A stretch of 64,000 nt of DNA. Origin: Chrysogorgia sp. JL179-B06. Its lineage: Eukaryota > Cnidaria > Anthozoa > Scleralcyonacea > Chrysogorgiidae. The stretch is from contig JAYKKM010000003.1 of assembly GCA_035772405.1 (NCBI GenBank), positions 636,001 to 700,000 on the forward strand, in the 5' to 3' direction. Positions 53,648-63,742 of the stretch are shown piece after piece (the stretch's first letter is position 1; every line of letters starts with the position of its first letter). A program made the position numbers and the translations under genes. Under the pieces are notes generated by a model that saw only the letters and a program-made list of their open reading frames with translations, did not search any database and was not told where the DNA came from.

Positions 53648-56555
53648 TACGAGATTTTAATTTTGGATACTAGATTTTAATTTTGGATACTAGATTTTAA
53701 TTTTGGATACTAGATTTTAATTTTGGATACTAGATTTTAATTTTGGATACTAGATTTTAATTTTGGATACTAGATTTTAATTTTGAACACTAGATTTTAA
53801 TTTTGGATACTAGATTTTAATTTTGAACACTAGATTTTAATTTTCGATACTAGATTTTAATTTTGGATAGTAGATTTTAATTTTGGATACTAGATTTTAA
53901 TTTTGAATACTAGATTTTAATTTTGAATAGTAGATTTTAATTTTGGATACCAGATTTAAATTTTGGATAGTAGATTTTAATTTTGGATAGTAGATTTTAA
54001 TTTTGGATAGAAGATTTTAATTTTGGATACTAGATATTAATTTTGGATAGTAAATTTTAATTTTGGATACTAGATTTTAATTTTGGATACTAGACTTTAA
54101 TTTTGAATAATAGATTTTAATTTTGGATACTAGATTTTAATTTTGGATACTAGATTTTAATTTTGGATACTAGATTTTAATTTTGGATACTAGATTTTAA
54201 TTTTGGATAGTAGATTTTAATTTTGGATACTAGATTTTAATTTTGGATACTAGATTTTAATTTTGGATACTAGATTTTAATTTTGGATACTAGATTTTAA
54301 TTTTGGATACTAGATTTTAATTTTGGATACTAGATTTTAATTTTGGATAGTAGATTTTAATTTTGGATACTAGATTTTAATTTTGGATACTAGATTTTAA
54401 TTTTGGATACTAGATTTTAATTTTGAACACTAGATTTTAATTTTCGATACTAGATTTTAATTTTGGATAGTAGATTTTAATTTTGGATACTAGATTTTAA
54501 TTTTGAATACTAGATTTTAATTTTGAATAGTAGATTTTAATTTTGGATACCAGATTTAAATTTTGGATAGTAGATTTTAATTTTGGATAGTAGATTTTAA
54601 TTTTGGATACTAGATTTTAATTTTGAATACTAGATTTTAATTTTGAATAGTAGATTTTAATTTTGGATACCAGATTTAAATTTTGGATAGTAGATTTTAA
54701 TTTTGGATAGTAGATTTTAATTTTGGATAGAAGATTTTAATTTTGGATACTAGATATTAATTTTGGATAGTAAATTTTAATTTTGGATACTAGATTTTAA
54801 TTTTGGATACTAGACTTTAATTTTGAATAATAGATTTTAATTTTGGATACTAGATTTTAATTTTGGATACTAGATTTTAATTTTGGATACTAGATTTTAA
54901 TTTTGGATACTAGATTTTAATTTTGGATAGTAGATTTTAATTTTGGATAGTAGATTTTAATTTTGGATACTAGATTTTAATTTTGGATACTAGATTTTAA
55001 TTTTGGATACTAGATTTTAATTTTGGATACTAGATTTTAATTTTGGATACTAGATTTTAATTTTGGATAGTAGATTTTAATTTTGGATACTAGATTTTAA
55101 TTTTGGATACTAGATTTTAATTTTGGATACTAGATTTTAATTTTGGATACTAGATTTTAATTTTGGATACTAGATTTTAATTTTGGATACTAGATTTTAA
55201 TTTTGGATACTAGATTTTAATTTTGGATACTAGATTTTAATTTTGGATACTAGATTTTAATTTTGGATACTAGATTTTAATTTTGGATACTAGATTTTAA
55301 TTTTGGATACTAGATTTTAATTTTGGATACTAGATTTTAATTTTGGATACTAGATTTTAATTTTGAATACTAGATTTTAATTTTGAATACTAGATTTTAA
55401 TTTTGGATACTAGATTTTAATTTTCGACAGTAGATTTTAATTTTGGATACTAGATTTTAATTTTGGATACTAGATTTTAATTTTGAATACTAGATTTTAA
55501 TTTTGAATACTAGATTTTAATTTTGGATACTAGATTTTAATTTTGGATAGTAGATTTTAATTTTGGATACTAGATTTTAATTTTGGATACTAGATTTTAA
55601 TTTTGGATACTAGATTTTAATTTTGGATACTAGATTTTAATTTTGGATACTAGATTTTAATTTTGGATACTAGATTTTAATTTTGGATACCAGATTTTAA
55701 TTTTGGATACTAGATTTTAATTTTGGATACTAGATTTTAATTTTGAATACTAGATTTTAATTTTGGATACTAGATTTTAATTTTGGATAGTAGATTTTAA
55801 TTTTGGATACTAGATTTTAATTTTGGATACTAGATTTTAATTTTGGATACTAGATTTTAATTTTGGATACTAGATTTTAATTTTGGACACTAGATTTTAA
55901 TTTTGGATACTAGATTTTAATTTTGGATACTAGATTTTAATTTTGGATACTAGATTTTAATTTTGAATACTAGATTTTAATTTTGGATACTAGATTTTAA
56001 TTTTCGACAGTAGATTTTAATTTTGGAAACTAGATTTTAATTTTGGATACTAGATTTTAATTTTGAATACTAGATTTTAATTTTGGATACTAGATTTTAA
56101 TTTTGGATACTAGATTTTAATTTTGGATACTAGATTTTAATTTTGGATACTAGATTTTAATTTTGGATACTAGATTTTAATTTTGGATACTAGATTTTAA
56201 TTTTCGATACTAGATTTTAATTTTGGATACTAGATTTTAATTTTGGATACTAGATTTTAATTTTGGATACTAGATTTTAATTTTGGATACTAGATTTTAA
56301 TTTTGGATACTAGATTTTAATTTTGGATACTAGATTTTAATTTTGGATAGTAGATTTTAATTTTGGATACTAGATTTTAATTTTGGATACTAGATTTTAA
56401 TTTTGGATACTAGATTTTAATTTTGGATACTAGATTTTAATTTTGGATACTAGATTTTAATTTTGGATACTAGATTTTAATTTTGGATACTAGATTTTAA
56501 TTTTGGATACTAGATTTTAATTTTGAATACTAGATTTTAATTTTAGATACTAGAT
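53648..56555. repeat. 20-bp minisatellite, about 145 units, constant register
   Basis: The unit TACTAGATTTTAATTTTGGA (any rotation) is repeated over 2.9 kb. Every unit from about 53660 to 56540 is exactly 20 bases; no insertion or deletion is visible. Variation is by substitution only, mostly in the GGATAC block (GGATAG, GAATAC, GAACAC, CGATAC, CGACAG, GAATAA). Variant strings recur at 600- and 720-bp offsets (53821-54120 matches 54421-54600 and 54601-54840), so the array grew by block duplications of whole units. There are no spacers, and stops occur in all frames, so it is neither a CRISPR array nor coding. Confidence 0.97.
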
Positions 56556-56659
56556 GTCATAATGACAGTATCATGACAGGATACCATGAAAATCTAGGTA
56601 GCGGACACTAGCATTTACCTGGCAACAGTTTGCAATCTGCTATAGGCCTTATTCATAAA

Positions 56660-56812
56660 TGGCCGACAATTTAAAATTATTTTATATGCATATAAATTGA
56701 CCCTGATTTTAAAGTAAGAATCGTTTTCAATTTCGTACATAAAAACGAGTTCGAGTTCATAAGGGCCAATTTATATGCATATAAAAGAATATTAATTCGG
56801 CAGCCACTTTTG
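56660..56812. mobile_element. Short MITE with TTTATATGCATATAAATTG arms
   Basis: AAATGGCCGACAATTTAAAA ... TATATGCATATAAATTGACC is inverted at GGCCAATTTATATGCATATA ... GGCAGCCACTTT. It is a smaller relative of the element at 30082-30810 (shared ATGGCCGCC-like ends and TATATGCAT block). Confidence 0.6.
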
Positions 56813-57284
56813 AGTTGCAGAATTTATTTTCTGTATCCACCCATTAATAGAAAATTTAGCGCAATCTGCCTATTTTGGTGGCTAATTCAACACAATAACA
56901 AACGTTTGGACAAATTGTATTTCTGTGGAAAAATGGCGGCTGAAAATGAGAAAGAAGAAAGATCTACAAGGTCGTGAGGAAGTCTTTGTTATGTAAATGC
57001 AACCTCGTATTTTAAACCTTGTGTTAAACACATAAAATGCTAAAATATGTGACAAGAAATCCAGTTGACACACCACAACAAATAGTGATAGACAATGGAG
57101 AAGAGACGCGATCAGGATATGGAATACTAGATTTCAAGGGGGATAGCAGATTCAGAAACCTGAATGTTGTGCTATTATATATACCCGGTATATCAATCAC
57201 ATTCCGAGCATTCTTAGGGGGTAAGCCTCAAACAAACAAATGAAAGCCACATAATCATATGCACAGTAGGACTGTTATTTACAT
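56813..57284. other. No recognised gene
   Basis: A 68-codon frame (57037-57243, plus) begins MLKYVTRNPVDTPQQIVIDN and has no recognised motif; a 64-codon minus frame (56882-57076) is likewise unassigned. Possibly a retroelement remnant. Confidence 0.4.
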
Positions 57285-57677
57285 TTAAAGTGCATATGAA
57301 ACGAAATCCCCCACGTTTTTCGTTGTTAGACATGTTTAAAACACACTTTTCATATTTGTTTCATGTGTTTCATATTACAATTATTGTAAGACGTTGTTTT
57401 TACCGTAAGCATCAAAATCGAGCAATTTGTTAAAAAATCTGAGCATGGATCCCAATTTAGCTCTGATGACGTCAAGATGTTTGGTAAACAGAGCTGAGCA
57501 AAAGAGAGTGTATTTTTTAAAAATGTCAAGCGATTCGGCAACTAGTGTTGTTAGGAGCGCCAGAAACGCAATATCTTCCACCATGTTTTGTAGCTTTCTC
57601 ATTAATTTTTGCCATCTTTACACTACTTGGGTTAATATACACACTGCTGTGGTGAATATGGGAGAGATGGAGTAGAC

Positions 57678-57922
57678 AGACGATACATGGACGATCGTAA
57701 AGCTCGTATCCTCAGATAAATTATTCTGAATCCCGGACAGGAATCGAACCTGTAACCTTCTGATTGCCGGTGAGACGCTCTAACCATTGAGCCACCGAGA
57801 CTCAGATGGAGAGCGAAGGTTACAATTATGTACTGGTTCGATTGATATATGTTCGATTCCTGTTCCAGGACTCAGAATAATTTTTCTCAGGATACGAGTT
57901 GACGATCGTCCATGTATCGTCT
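57678..57922. mobile_element. Fold-back element with a tRNA-like sequence in its arm
   Basis: AGACGATACATGGACGATCG at the left pairs perfectly with CGATCGTCCATGTATCGTCT at the right, and the arms continue for about 70 bp (CTCGTATCC, AATTATTCTGA, CAGGAATCGAAC). The left arm extends into a tRNA-like cloverleaf; the right arm has only its 3' part (GGTTCGATT...TGTTCGATTCCTGTTCC). Confidence 0.65.
57729..57801 (-). repeat. tRNA-like cloverleaf (probably non-functional)
   Basis: The 73 nt fold with canonical lengths: acceptor GTCTCGG/CCGGGAT (7 pairs counting two G-U), D stem GCTC/GAGC, anticodon stem TCTCA/TCAGA (one mismatch), 7-nt loop CCGGCAA, 5-nt variable loop, T arm ACAGG-TTCGATT-CCTGT. The loop has C instead of the universal U33 (apparent anticodon GGC), so a working tRNA is unlikely. 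Its place in a fold-back element points to a tRNA/SINE-derived mobile sequence. Confidence 0.5.
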
Positions 57923-58197
57923 TTACACTACTTGTAAACACCTTGACGTCATACCAACAAGTCACGTGGTTTTTATTTGCGTGGAAGTGATCACTTTTTT
58001 GCTGAAATGTTCGTTCTTTTATAGCCTATTTCAGTGGTATATTAACGTTTTAAAGAATGTTTTCTGTTCAATATGTTCTAAATGCACATGGAACATTTAA
58101 AAACTGCAACAAAAATTCGTTTCATAGGCACTTCATTAAACATTGAATTTCTTTCAAAATCCAAAAAGAAAAAACTACGGAAAACATTTAACCTTTA

Positions 58198-58350
58198 AGC
58201 CCCATTTACACTGGCGAAAAAATGGCACGGCACGGGTGAAAAATGGCACGGTGCCGGTTTTTTTTGGCACGGCACGACTCGTTTACATTGACATTTTCAA
58301 GCAATTTTTTGTTTCTCAAGGAAATGGCACGGCACGGGCAATTTTACGCG
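58198..58350. promoter_or_regulatory. Left TIR and subterminal GGCACGG repeat array
   Basis: ATGGCACGGCACGGGTGAAA and related GGCACGG motifs occur about seven times between 58223 and 58340. Such subterminal repeats are expected binding sites for the transposase/Myb complex, and the transposase promoter must lie here because its ATG is only about 100 bp further in. Binding is inferred from position. Confidence 0.6.
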
Positions 58351-58453
58351 CCTTCGTTTTTTCGTCCAGTAAACATTAACGAGGTATGCGCATATAAAGT
58401 ATTTTGTATGCGCAATACAAGCATTCATTGTGTTTATAGATCAGTGATTCAAT

Positions 58454-59758
58454 ATGGCGTCTTTTGACCCTGATTTCAACAAATCTCTTTGGCTATTTTT
58501 TCAACAACTAAAGGCAAAGCGACAAGCTAATACGCATGGCAGTGTTATACGTAAATCGTACACTAACTTCTTTGACATTCTCTTCGGGAAGTTAGCCAGG
58601 AAGAGGAGAGTAAAGTATCTATCAACTCTCCTGGCTAACCAATACCGCGAGCGAGGCATCTGGATGAGACCACGCACAGATGCTTGGTTTGTCATGGTTG
58701 ACATATCTCTGGACGATCAAACATGGTACGCCAACTTTAGAGTTTCAAGGCACACATTTCAGTTTATCCTAGATCAGATTGAAGATGATATTGTTCATGA
58801 GGATACAAGGCTTCGCAAAGCAGTTTCATTGAGATGCAGATTGGCAATGGCTTTGTAATTGTACTATCTGGGAAGCACTGCTGAATATCGCACAATTGCA
58901 AATTTGTTCGGAGTTTCCCCGTCATTTGTTTGTATTTGCGTGAGAAAAGTCTTCCAAGCAATCATTGATAATATGAAATCGTCATTTGTATTTTTACCCA
59001 AGGGCGAGGAGCTTGATGGAATTGTCAAAGTGTACAAAGAAAGGTGGGGCTTTCCAATGTGCTGTGGGGCCATAGACGGAACACATATACCGATTATAGC
59101 TCCAACTGAAAACCATGCAGACTATGTCAACAGAAAGGGGTATCATAGTATTGTTATGCAAGCGGTAGTTGACATCAATTATCTTTTCCGAGACGTGGTA
59201 ATTGGTTGGCCTGGAAGTGTGCATGATGCACGTGTTCTTTCAAACTCGCATTTGTATCGGCTTGGCAACGAGGGAAAATTGTTTGTTGGAAACCTATCTG
59301 AAAACATCAATGGAACTCTTGTTAATCCATTAATCTTGGGAGATCCTGCCTATCCATTACTGCCCTGGCTGATGAAACCCTATCAACATAGCCCTGATAT
59401 CACTGCTTCCCACAAAAACTTTAATTATCGACTGAGCAGAGCTAGAATGACAGTTGAAAATACATTTGGGCGATGGAAAGGACGATTTAGGCGGTTTTTA
59501 AAGAAAGTGGATATGAATGTCACTAATGTATGCATCACAGTGGCAGCTTCATGTATTTTGCATAATTTGTGTGAAATTTCGCATGAGGAAATTGTCAATG
59601 AATGGTTGATAGATGTACAGGCTTCTGCTGCTGCAGATAATGATGAGTATTTAGTAAAAGACTTGCTTGTAACACCTGACTCTTCGGATATTAGAGACGC
59701 ATTAGCTGATTACTTTATGTCAGATGATGGGGCAAACATGGGTTGTGGTGGTTCATAG
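58454..59758 (+). pseudogene. PIF/Harbinger DDE transposase with one premature stop
   Basis: One frame of 435 codons from ATG 58454 (context AATATGGCG) to the stop at 59756, broken only by TAA at 58856-58858. N-terminal half: YANFRVSRHTFQFILDQI and RCRLAMAL; after the stop YYLGSTAEYRTIANLFGVS, an HTH-like region usual for Harbinger. Catalytic core: CGAIDGTHIPI (first Asp), IGWPGSVHDARVL (second Asp) and MTVENTFGRWKGRF (Glu), then ILHNLCE. The stop lies in TTGTAATTG, which looks like six extra bases at a conserved junction (MAL then YYLGS). Otherwise complete, so it was very recently active or is read from other copies. Confidence 0.92.
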
Positions 59759-60289
59759 TTAATAGAGGTAAGATCCTTGGTATGAGGCAAGAGAAGATGT
59801 GCAAGGTTAAATTGTAGTAAATATATATTCTTTCAAGTTGTAGTATTTAATTTTTGGTAAATGATAATCTGGGGTGGGTTGTTCAAAACCTAGGTTAACA
59901 CAAAACATTCAAACAAACTTTATTACAAAATTGACATAAATTTTGAAATTTATTTCACAAATGTTCTGTGTATTGACTGAAATTTCAATTTCACAATTAA
60001 CCAGTGGCACACAAATCAAAACAGTGGGTTACCTTTGAACAACCTGCCCCAGGGTAATATGACTAATAAGTATTTTCTTTTATTTTTGTTATAATATACT
60101 ACAGTACAGTGCAATCAACATTTAACAAATCTGTTATTAGATTCAGTTTATGAAACATTAAACAGAACTAAACTTCAAAATTATGGCTATATATGCAGGT
60201 TCAACTTAATATAAGTCAATACACTCAAAGTATCAAACATTGTAGAGGAAAACCTATAAATAACTACAGCTCAATTAAATACATGCTGA

Positions 60290-63166
60290 TTAAAGAGGTG
60301 TATACACTGAATTATTATCAGCATCAAAGCTGTTGGAGAAAGTTGTCGAGGAATACGGGGAAGTAGTCTGATCCCATGGCATTTGTTGCACATGCGGAAA
60401 CTGGATGATGGGGCTTGAGGTTGCCATACTCAATGGTACCATTCCTTGGACACTGCCATGATTATTACTAGTCGTAGGCTTATTTTCCATTAACATGTTA
60501 AACATTTTCATTTCATGCTCCCTTCCTTGTTGCATTCTCTCATTCTCTAGCTGGGTCTGTTTGAGGTGGAATTCAAGTTCCCTCTTATGCCTTGCTTCAT
60601 CCATTTTCATAAACCTGAAATAATACAAAGCATTTTGCATAATAGTATTGTTTATTACATTTAACAATTATTGTACAGGGGTGAGCTAAATATTCCGAAA
60701 CATCCAGATGATATCCCACAATGCATATTGTTTCATTATATATTATCAATTTCTTTCTCTGGCTTGTTCATTGGTAGCCTTTGCTGTATCACGGCTAATA
60801 GAATGACGTGGCTGTATTTATAACTCGGGAGCTTGGAATGGTATTGTAAATGCAATGCATTATGGGAAGAGTCTCATTCCTCTTCTGGCTGCTGCACTTG
60901 GTGTGTTAAATGAGGTACCTAGTATTCACCAATTAAGGGACAAGGGCGCATCTTATTATCCCATAGCTAATTAGTGACATTAATTAGTTGAGCTTAATTT
61001 CTTGCCCTAATGAAATGAATAACATAAAAGAGGCATTAAGAGTCTCAGGTTTTTTAAATAAGAAAACTAGGCATAATTATCCCAAATAGTTACCACTCCA
61101 TTTCCTTTTGTGATGCACTGTCAAATTTTTGGCATACTATTTCAATGCCTTTCTCAAAGTTGCTCTTTTTATGCTTCACAGACTTTTTTTTAATTTTACC
61201 AGAAGAATCTACAGACAATGCCATAATGAAAATATTTTATTATGTGTACATACTGTAATATGACAGAAAGATTTAAAATTTGAAATTGTTTTTATATGGC
61301 ATAAAGTAGAGTATAAAGTAGAATTTACCAGTATGTTTGGACAACTGGCTTCCCCCCTCCTGAGGATCATCTGGTTCTAAAAACATAATTACTGCATTAT
61401 ATCATAGCATTCATTTTTTAAATTTAATTTGAATAGCCATTCTCTGACCAAGACATTTTTTGGTTGGAGAACATCTGTTCAGCTTTTGTTATGAACTAGT
61501 CTATTAGCATATCCTCTGTATTTCAATAAATTTGTTGTTCTTACCAACAGGTTTAGATATTTGATCAGTATTCATTGTATCGAGGATTGACTTTTCAAAT
61601 TCATTATCATCGTCCTCTATAAATAAATAATACTTTTAGGATAGTTACATCAATTTATATAATTTAAACATTTCACTGATTTTGTACTTAAAAATAACAA
61701 TGTTTAAAATATTGAAATGTGTGAATTGCTGGCATTATTTTTTGGTATCAGAATTTGTAATGAGCACCTTGGTCTGAGTTGTTGACAACAGGGCATCTGG
61801 GACATACAAATGTGTCATCATCTGTATATGCCCTAATGCATCCACTTTCACTTTCATGTACACCAGCTGAAACTAACTCCCCATCTGCCTCATACCCGCA
61901 TTTCTGACAAATGTTGTCGAGCATCCTTCCTTCGCCATATTTTCTCTTCAGAGATTCTATAACTATTTATATATAAATATATACATGTTGTTTTTTATTG
62001 GCTTAAACAAACAAAGTATAGCATATTTTGCATTCAACAGCTCAAGAATTTTCTAGTGTGGGGGAGACATTCATGAAAAGACACTTAATTGTCTTTTGTA
62101 AATTGTAAGTTGAAATATCTTTCTATATAATTATACACTTATCAATGTTAACCTCCAGGGTGAGAGAGGTTGGAATTCCCTGCTGACATTTTTTTGAGGT
62201 CTCTTGTCAGTTTTTCCACATTGCCACTGATGTCAAATGTTCCCTCATTAGCAAATAATTTCGGGGGGCTTTCCCTGCTGTGATTAACATTAATAGGTGC
62301 ATATTTAAATACCCTCAGTTCTTATTCATAAATTTGTCATTAGAAAGCCCACCCCAAGGAAACATGGAAAACTTAACCCACCCCCTCCTCATTTGCCTGT
62401 CCAATCCCCCACCATTTGACCTTTTTTTATAAACCAGTAAACCACCCACCCAGGTCACAAAATTATTATCAAAATTTGGTAAGTTTGCATTTAATTCACA
62501 ACATGGTCATGGGTCAAGCTAATTAAAATACTTTTAAACAGTGTTATGGAGAAAAAATGGGAAAATTTGAAAAACTATTATTTATCACACAACCTCAAAG
62601 CCAAATGTTCGTGGACAAAACAAATGTTTAATAATTATTGAAGCCAAATTTTATTGTTACCTGTTTCTTGTTCCTCTCCATTATCTATATCTGTATTATC
62701 TTCCTTTTCGCCTGCTGATGTGTCGATACAAAATGCAGGACGAACATTTGGTCTGTGACCGATAATTTCGTTCAACGTTTGGAAGAATTTCCAAGGTTTT
62801 GCTCGGCCTTTTCCACTTTTTTTTGCACTGTCGACTTCTTTTTTGAAGCGTTGCCTCAGCTTTTTCATCTTATTAACGATGTTTTCGAGTGTGTAGTTGG
62901 TGAAACCTTTTTTGTGCAATTCCAACTGCAATGTAGAATATAAAATATTTTATTTTTACACAACTTTTTTCAATGCAACTCCAAAAACTTACCGTGATTG
63001 CTCGATAAATAGCTCTCATTTCTTTTGATGATTTGCAGTTTTCTAGCGATATTCGAATCTCTTCTTCCTGCCAAATATTCAGTAATGCAATTGTTGAAGT
63101 ATCGGGCCAAGTTATTCCTCTGTTTGTTCTTTTCTCCGTCTTTTTCCCTTCGTCTTTTTCCGCCAT
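60290..63166 (-). CDS. Harbinger Myb/SANT-like DNA-binding partner, seven exons
   Basis: Exons by GT-AG sites on the minus strand: 63166-62993, 62925-62661, 61962-61768, 61616-61545, 61376-61329, 61208-61094, 60614-60290. They total 1,194 nt, one frame, 397 residues. Exons 1-2 form the Myb/SANT-like trihelix (WPDTSTIALLNIWQEEEI ... NKMKKLRQRFKKEVD ... WKFFQTLNEIIG). Exon 3 has CQKC and CPRC pairs, a possible zinc ribbon. Exons 4-5 are acidic (EDDDNEFEKS), exon 6 basic (KIKKKSVKHKK), exon 7 a charged coiled coil (RHKRELEFHLKQTQLENERM) with a Ser/Thr-rich tail. In Harbinger, this protein carries the transposase to the nucleus and binds the ends. Exon 3 acceptor could be 61956 instead, also in frame. 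Start chosen for AAAATGG context. Confidence 0.82.
62926..62992 (-). other. 67-bp spliceosomal intron (first intron of the Myb-like gene)
   Basis: Donor ACG|GTAAGT and acceptor TTGCAG|TTGG flank 67 bases. The exon junction keeps the SANT domain frame (RAIT then LELHKKGF). This is the clearest of six inferred introns in the gene. Confidence 0.85.
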
Positions 63167-63199
63167 TTTGACGCTCGCAAAGCGCATGCTCACAAAACA

Positions 63200-63407
63200 A
63201 CATTTTGGCACGGCACAGCATTTTGCCGTGCCGAGACTACCTATTTAGCAGGTCTCGGCACGGGTAAAAAAATGGCACGGGTGCCCAAAATAAAAAAGGC
63301 CCGATCTATTTACACTAAAAAAACAGCTGTGCCGTGCCAAAAAAACCCGGCACCCGTGCCATTTTTCACCCGTGCCGTGCCATTTTTTCGCCAGTGTAAA
63401 TGGGGCT
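63200..63407. promoter_or_regulatory. Right TIR and subterminal GGCACGG repeat array
   Basis: GGCACGG / CCGTGCC motifs occur about ten times in both orientations between 63207 and 63390, including a small palindrome TGCCGTGCCGAGAC ... GTCTCGGCACGGGT. The Myb-like gene starts at 63166, so the array overlaps its promoter. This side has more copies than the left end. Confidence 0.6.
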
Positions 63408-63517
63408 TTAACTGCTATTACTTATTACATACAGAAAATGATGACAAAAAAGTTTGAAAAGGTCTAATTTGGGCAAAGTAATGTAACCTGTTCTTCTCTC
63501 AAAACATGCAATATTTA

Positions 63518-63742
63518 CGACTTATTGACCGAGCGTGAGGTCTGTACTAGTGAAATATCGGACCGAAGTTTTTATAGTACGATCCCAGCGAGTGCAGCGA
63601 GCCGTAGCCTGCGTCGCAACTCGCAGACGACTAAAACAGTTTTAGTCGTCTGCGACGCAGGCTAAGCGAGCCGAGGTCCGTGCAGAAAACGGAGGTTCGA
63701 TATTTCACTAGTACAGACCGAACAAGCGAGGTCAATAAGTAG
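63518..63742. mobile_element. Fold-back MITE hosting a 60-bp Mutator-type MITE
   Basis: CTTATTGACCGAGCGTGAGG ... TCTGTACTAGTGAAATATCG on the left is inverted at CGATATTTCACTAGTACAGA ... CGAGGTCAATAAG on the right. The centre contains the nested element at 63605-63664. Confidence 0.75.
63605..63664. mobile_element. 60-bp Mutator-type fold-back with 9-bp TSD
   Basis: TAGCCTGCGTCGCA and TGCGACGCAGGCTA form the ends and GACGACTAAAAC / GTTTTAGTCGTC the inner arms; the left arm has seven extra bases. AGCGAGCCG is exactly duplicated at 63596-63604 and 63665-63673. It has the same TAGCCT termini and TSD length as the 100-bp element at 5651. Confidence 0.85.

Larger units (their letters stand above)
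57289..58135. mobile_element. TTAA-type MITE with AGTGCATATGAAACGAA ends
   Basis: TTAA at 57285-57288; left end AGTGCATATGAAACGAAAT. The right end inverted reads AGTGCCTATGAAACGAATTT, then three extra bases before TTAA at 58136-58139, so the right junction is slightly altered. Arms contain matched TGACGTCA-like blocks (CTGATGACGTCAAG; CTTGACGTCATACC). A tRNA-bearing fold-back lies inside. Confidence 0.65.
58198..63407. mobile_element. Complete PIF/Harbinger transposon (5.2 kb)
   Basis: Left and right ends are inverted: AGCCCCATTTACACTGGCGA continues identically for about 53 bp and, with single mismatches, to about 80 bp. TTA lies at 58195-58197 and 63408-63410, the 3-bp TWA target duplication of Harbinger. 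Inside are a plus-strand DDE transposase (58454-59758) and a minus-strand Myb/SANT-like gene (63166-60290), convergent, each starting about 250 bp from its end. The well-kept TIRs and the intact partner gene indicate a young insertion. About 0.5 kb between the two genes (59759-60289) holds only AT-rich 3' sequence. Confidence 0.93.

Noticed and set aside
53648..56555. CRISPR array
   Set aside because: Units are directly adjacent with no spacers, and the setting is an animal genome.
57729..57801. Functional tRNA-Ala gene
   Set aside because: C in place of U33, an anticodon-stem mismatch and location within a fold-back element.
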